In this document: piece after piece, positions 8,074 through 10,000 of the stretch
Numbering within the stretch: position 1 is the stretch's first letter
Layout of the letters: every line of letters begins with the position of its first letter
Assembly (NCBI GenBank): GCA_900088475.1
Contig: FLMG01002830.1
Span: 1-10,000 of the forward strand
DNA length: 10,000 nt
Reading direction: 5' to 3'
Origin: Hyphochytrium catenoides
Lineage: Eukaryota; Sar; Hyphochytriomycetes; Hyphochytriales; Hyphochytriaceae
Translations under genes and position numbers: made by a program
The notes under the pieces: model-generated
What the model saw: only the letters and a program-made list of their open reading frames with translations
Told to the model about the DNA's origin: nothing
Database searches by the model: none

Positions 8074-9282
8074 CTTATGACATATTATGCAGGAGCAGAA
8101 AAGACACCGCGCGAGGTGGAAGATAAATGAAAGCAAAAGAGGAAGAGAAATCCTCGTCCTTTCTGTCTGTGAAGGAAAAGATGTGGGCCAACGTTTACCT
8201 TATGGCTTCAGCTATGATCCCTGACGAGAAATGCGCAAGAAACTGGTGGTTCGCTAGCCAGGAGTTCTGAAGAAGGCGCTCTTTTGTCATCTTCAAAGAG
8301 AGAGAGAGAGAGGGGGAATGAGAAGAGAGGATAAGGGAGAGAGGAAGGGCAAGAAAAGGACACATGTGAGAGAGAAACAAAAAGAAGAGCGAGATTAAGA
8401 GAGGGACATAATAGGTCAGCCTTCATCCTCTCTGCTCTCTCTTTCTCTCTCTCTTTCTCTCTCTTTCTTTCTCTCTCTCTCTCTCTCTCTCTTTTCTTCC
8501 CCTTTCACCCTCTCCATCCCCTCCCCTTCTCAATTTATCTGCTTACATCGTAGGAGCTAAGGTAGAGTGCTGTCCCTGGCACTGCCCCAGCTGCGGTCAC
8601 AGCAAAGCCTCTATACAATCCTGCTAGCCCCTCTGCCCTAATGCAAAGGGAACAGGGAGAGAGAAAAGGAGAGAAAAGGGGAGAGAGACGAGAGGGAGAG
8701 AGATGAGAAGAGGAAAGTGGGGAGAATGGGACCTTGTAGAGGCGCAAGAGGACAGCAAGGGAGAGAGAGAGAGAGCGGAGGACACACTGATCTGTGAGAG
8801 GGGAACAATGGAAGACGAGAGAGAAATGCTGGTTAGAAAAGGGAGACAGCGGAAGACAGCGGAGAAGAGAGAAGAACATCCGTGATATCTCTGTCTCTCT
8901 TACGCAAATGTTCTCTTCAACGTGTCGAGAGTGCCCTTGTAGGCCATTCCTGAGAGGTTCTGAACGCCTCCCACCTGTGCCTAAGGAGGAGGGTCCATCA
9001 GGAGGAGAGAGAGAGGCGTTTCAGGTCATCTTCTTTCTTTGTTTAGTGTTCTTTCCTAGCCTCTCTCTTTCTCTTTCTCTCTCTCTCTCTCTCTGCGACT
9101 CTCTATTTACTCTATTATTCTCCTGCTTGGCCTATGTCCAGCCGCCTCATTCTCTTTATGTGAGACCTTCTCTGAAGATTCAAAGTACGGACATAGGGAC
9201 AAAGAGAGAAGTAAAGAAGAGGACAGAGTACACATACACAGAGGGGTGTGAGAGAGAGAGACACAGAGAGAGACAGAGAGGG

Positions 9283-9318
<36 letters not shown>

Positions 9319-9493
9319 GGTGAGGATTCATAGTTTACCTGGAGCCTGGCTTTGCATGTGTCAAGCGGGTGACAGAAGAGTCTGGAGGTCAGGCCAGCGG
9401 CAGTGCTGCCCTAGAGAATTTCAGTGAAGAAAGTGCCATGAGTGAGAGAGAGTGTGTGAGAGAGAGAGAGTGCGTTAGAGAGAGAGACAGAGC

Positions 9494-9540
<47 letters not shown>

Positions 9541-9741
9541 CGAAAAGCAAAAGGAGAGAAGAAGAGCGCGAGAGGTCTGAGAGACTCCAAAGACAACAAG
9601 AGTGAAAGAGGAGAGAGACAGAGAGAGACCACGCAACGAATAAGAGAATAGAGGGAGCAGGGCAAAGGAAATAGCATGACAGCGAAAGGGCTGCCAGAAA
9701 GAGAGAAATAAGGCCAACTGGTGGGATGGGAAGAGAGAAGT

Positions 9742-9794
<53 letters not shown>

Positions 9795-9872
9795 ACAAAG
9801 AGACACACGGAACCAGTAAGACAAACACATCCTGGATAGATCTCTTGGCCTTACCAGGAGAGAGGGCACCAG
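6319..9872 (-). CDS. Mitochondrial carrier family (SLC25) transporter, nine coding exons, 5' end incomplete
   Basis: Seen: nine minus-strand exons (9855-9872, 9339-9410, 8904-8980, 8547-8637, 8199-8290, 7632-7776, 7244-7383, 6759-6920, 6319-6448) join with matching phases at GT-AG borders into 308 codons plus TAG. Three repeats are clear: PLDTCK (residues 21-26), PVDVIK (123-128) and PLDLVK (226-231), each followed within four residues by the Gln of the family brace. After each comes an EG motif (58, 158, 268). The even helices end in YDMTK (85-89), YEELK (185-189) and YERFK (295-299). Known of the family: these motifs form the matrix and cytoplasmic salt-bridge networks of six-helix inner-membrane exchangers of about 300 residues. 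Inferred: a near full-length, functional carrier. Substrate is unknown; the helix 6 APSTAI stretch and Pro-Phe in helix 4 faintly recall mitoferrin-like carriers, but this is weak. The initiator Met was not found. Confidence 0.93.
6486..6767 (-). repeat. 141-bp tandem duplication spanning the exon end and last intron of the carrier gene
   Basis: Plus-strand GTAAAGACGT at 6738 and at 6597 starts two matching stretches, both running into TACCTCATGATC. The offset is 141 bases and similarity continues, with substitutions, over the whole unit (about 6627-6767 and 6486-6626). The unit includes the last bases of exon 6759-6920 and its 5' splice site. The copy keeps ATGAG|GT, with the GT at 6616-6617. 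Confidence 0.85.
6759..6920 (-). CDS. SLC25 gene exon: helix 5 and third PX[DE]XX[KR] motif
   Basis: It starts after ATCGGTAG, completing a Ser codon, and encodes SAAAGAAASFITNPLDLVK, then a basic matrix segment and YTGTLDGLMKIMR. It ends AG|GTACCG in phase 2. A second copy of this donor lies 141 bases downstream in the intron. Confidence 0.94.
7161..7190. repeat. (GA)n interrupted microsatellite in carrier intron
   Basis: Two short runs (7161-7171 and 7175-7190) in intron 6921-7243, surrounded by GA-rich sequence. Confidence 0.85.
7244..7383 (-). CDS. SLC25 gene exon: helix 4 and cytoplasmic loop
   Basis: The acceptor GTTCTAG lies about 27 bases after CTAACG (7409-7414). It encodes GYMATLLSFGPFSALYF with YEELK, then a Ser-rich loop of about 20 residues with an acidic Asp-Asp pair, leading into helix 5. 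It ends AG|GTAAGC in phase 2. Confidence 0.93.
7515..7542. repeat. (CT)14 microsatellite in carrier intron
   Basis: Located in intron 7384-7631; it reads as (GA)n in the transcript, opposite to most other runs. Confidence 0.93.
7632..7776 (-). CDS. SLC25 gene exon: second PX[DE]XX[KR] motif and repeat-2 loop
   Basis: It starts after CTCCAG and ends AAG|GTTCGC in phase 0. It encodes CVVWVPVDVIKERLQVQ, then SYRGTVHAVRTIAQHEGIRG, the hallmark end of an odd helix, matrix helix and EG motif. TTAACG at 7824-7829 is a possible branch point. Confidence 0.95.
7864..8070. repeat. Two (GA)n microsatellites in carrier intron
   Basis: Pure runs at 7864-7889 and 8042-8070 in intron 7777-8198, with a shorter run at 8017-8030 between them. 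Confidence 0.92.
8199..8290 (-). CDS. SLC25 gene exon: end of helix 2 motif and helix 3
   Basis: The acceptor at TTTGAAG|ATG, right after a CT tract, was chosen over a second AG 24 bases further on. Only this choice gives YDMTK, the expected cytoplasmic network motif. It encodes MTKERLLQNSW and helix 3 (FLAHFSSGIIAEAIS) and ends AG|GTAAAC in phase 2. Confidence 0.88.
8427..8510. repeat. (CT)n-rich tract in carrier intron
   Basis: CTTT/CT imperfect repeat with a pure run near 8470-8492. A shorter GA run (about 8298-8312) lies in the same intron in the opposite orientation, just before the acceptor. Confidence 0.92.
8547..8637 (-). CDS. SLC25 gene exon: EG motif and helix 2
   Basis: It starts after GCATTAG, completing an Ala codon with the previous exon, and ends GAT|GTAAGC in phase 0. 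It encodes AEGLAGLYRGF, then helix 2 (GAVPGTALYLSSYD). The final Tyr-Asp begins the [FY][DE]XX[KR] motif, which the next exon completes. Confidence 0.93.
8638..8903 (-). other. Carrier intron without long pure microsatellite
   Basis: GT-AG intron, strongly purine-rich on the plus strand (imperfect GA/GGA at 8655-8705 and 8760-8780). It shows no coding signal beyond the flanking exons. Confidence 0.7.
8904..8980 (-). CDS. SLC25 gene exon: matrix loop of repeat 1
   Basis: It starts after CTCCTTAG in phase 0 and ends GC|GTAAGA in phase 2. It includes YKGTLDTLKRTF, the usual matrix loop and short matrix helix between helices 1 and 2. An acceptor six bases further on (CACAG) would drop two residues (Ala-Gln) and keep the frame. 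Confidence 0.9.
9061..9094. repeat. (CT)n tract in carrier intron
   Basis: CT-rich with a pure run at 9077-9094, opposite in orientation to the GA run at 9286-9313. Confidence 0.9.
9286..9313. repeat. (GA)n microsatellite in carrier intron
   Basis: 14 units; the same intron (8981-9338) has a (CT)n run on the plus strand at 9077-9094, so the two can pair in RNA. Confidence 0.93.
9339..9410 (-). CDS. SLC25 gene exon: helix 1 and first PX[DE]XX[KR] motif
   Basis: 24 codons, phase 0 at both ends, bordered by CTCTAG and CAG|GTAAAC. It encodes a small-residue helix (GSTAAGL) ending in HPLDTCKARLQ, the signature of carrier repeat 1. Confidence 0.9.
9505..9533. repeat. (GA)n microsatellite in carrier intron
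   Basis: About 14 units in the same intron as the longest run, within imperfect GA-rich sequence from about 9440 to 9610. CTAACG on the minus strand at 9473-9478 is a possible branch point. Confidence 0.93.
9744..9791. repeat. (GA)24 microsatellite, longest in the window
   Basis: Uninterrupted 48-base GA run in the intron between 9855 and 9410; it reads as (CT)n in the carrier transcript. Confidence 0.95.
9855..9872 (-). CDS. SLC25 gene, candidate 18-nt mini-exon (N-terminal part of helix 1)
   Basis: It encodes LVPSLL, directly before GSTAAG of the next exon, in phase 0 at its 3' end. The donor (GTAAGG) is strong. The acceptor CCAG follows a long pyrimidine tract, with CTAACG at 9913-9918 as a likely branch point. 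The hydrophobic residues fit the start of transmembrane helix 1. Such a short exon is unusual, and a different upstream exon outside the window could splice straight to 9410. Confidence 0.5.
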
Positions 9873-10000
9873 CTGGACAGGAGAATGAAGAGAGACGAGG
9901 GAAGGAGAGAAACGTTAGAAGAGAGACAGAAAGTGAGAAAGGTGGCTGAGAGAGACACACCGACGGAGTACGGGGTAGACTTAGAAAAGGGAATACGGGG

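Noticed and set aside
8199-8265. Alternative acceptor giving a shorter exon starting at AACTCC
   Set aside because: It would give YDNSW instead of YDMTK and lose the conserved basic residue of the cytoplasmic network; the upstream acceptor follows a better pyrimidine tract.
9107-9960. Long minus- and plus-strand frames made of Ser/Leu or Arg/Glu repeats
   Set aside because: They are translations of (CT)n/(GA)n microsatellites within introns of the carrier gene.

Overview
The window is nuclear DNA from a eukaryote, most likely a unicellular protist. The clearest gene is split by eight GT-AG introns of about 220-450 bases. Those introns are full of (GA)n/(CT)n microsatellites and several carry a CTAACG-like branch-point motif. 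No bacterial operon layout, rRNA or tRNA was recognised. The carrier sequence and the intron style would suit an alveolate such as a coccidian or chromerid, but that placement is only an impression.

Right third (6319 to about 9872, minus strand): one mitochondrial carrier (SLC25 family) gene. I assembled nine coding exons (eight firm, plus an 18-nt mini-exon). They give 308 residues with three repeats at about 102-residue spacing, three PX[DE]XX[KR] motifs and three [FY][DE]XX[KR] motifs. The initiator Met and any further 5' exon lie beyond the window or in its last bases. The last intron holds a 141-bp tandem duplication that copies the 5' splice site. Use of the copy would add exactly 47 codons in frame.

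Middle (about 4036-5819, minus strand): several coding-looking blocks of unknown function. One group (5362-5819) ends in a stop at 5362. A second group (4036-5286) is a Ser/Asp/Glu-rich protein with an acidic C-terminal end; its blocks join only partly by splicing and are interrupted by in-frame stops and frame changes. It is either a multi-exon gene with small introns, a decaying pseudogene, or a gene with sequence errors.

Left 4 kb: no gene I can support. It holds tandem duplications (691-1197 diverged; 3590-3885 nearly perfect, 148-bp unit), a helically spaced array of ATGAGT motifs (2695-2924), a C-rich tract able to form G-quadruplex or i-motif (1818-1837), and short triplet repeats.

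Apart from the carrier, no genes can be linked into a pathway.
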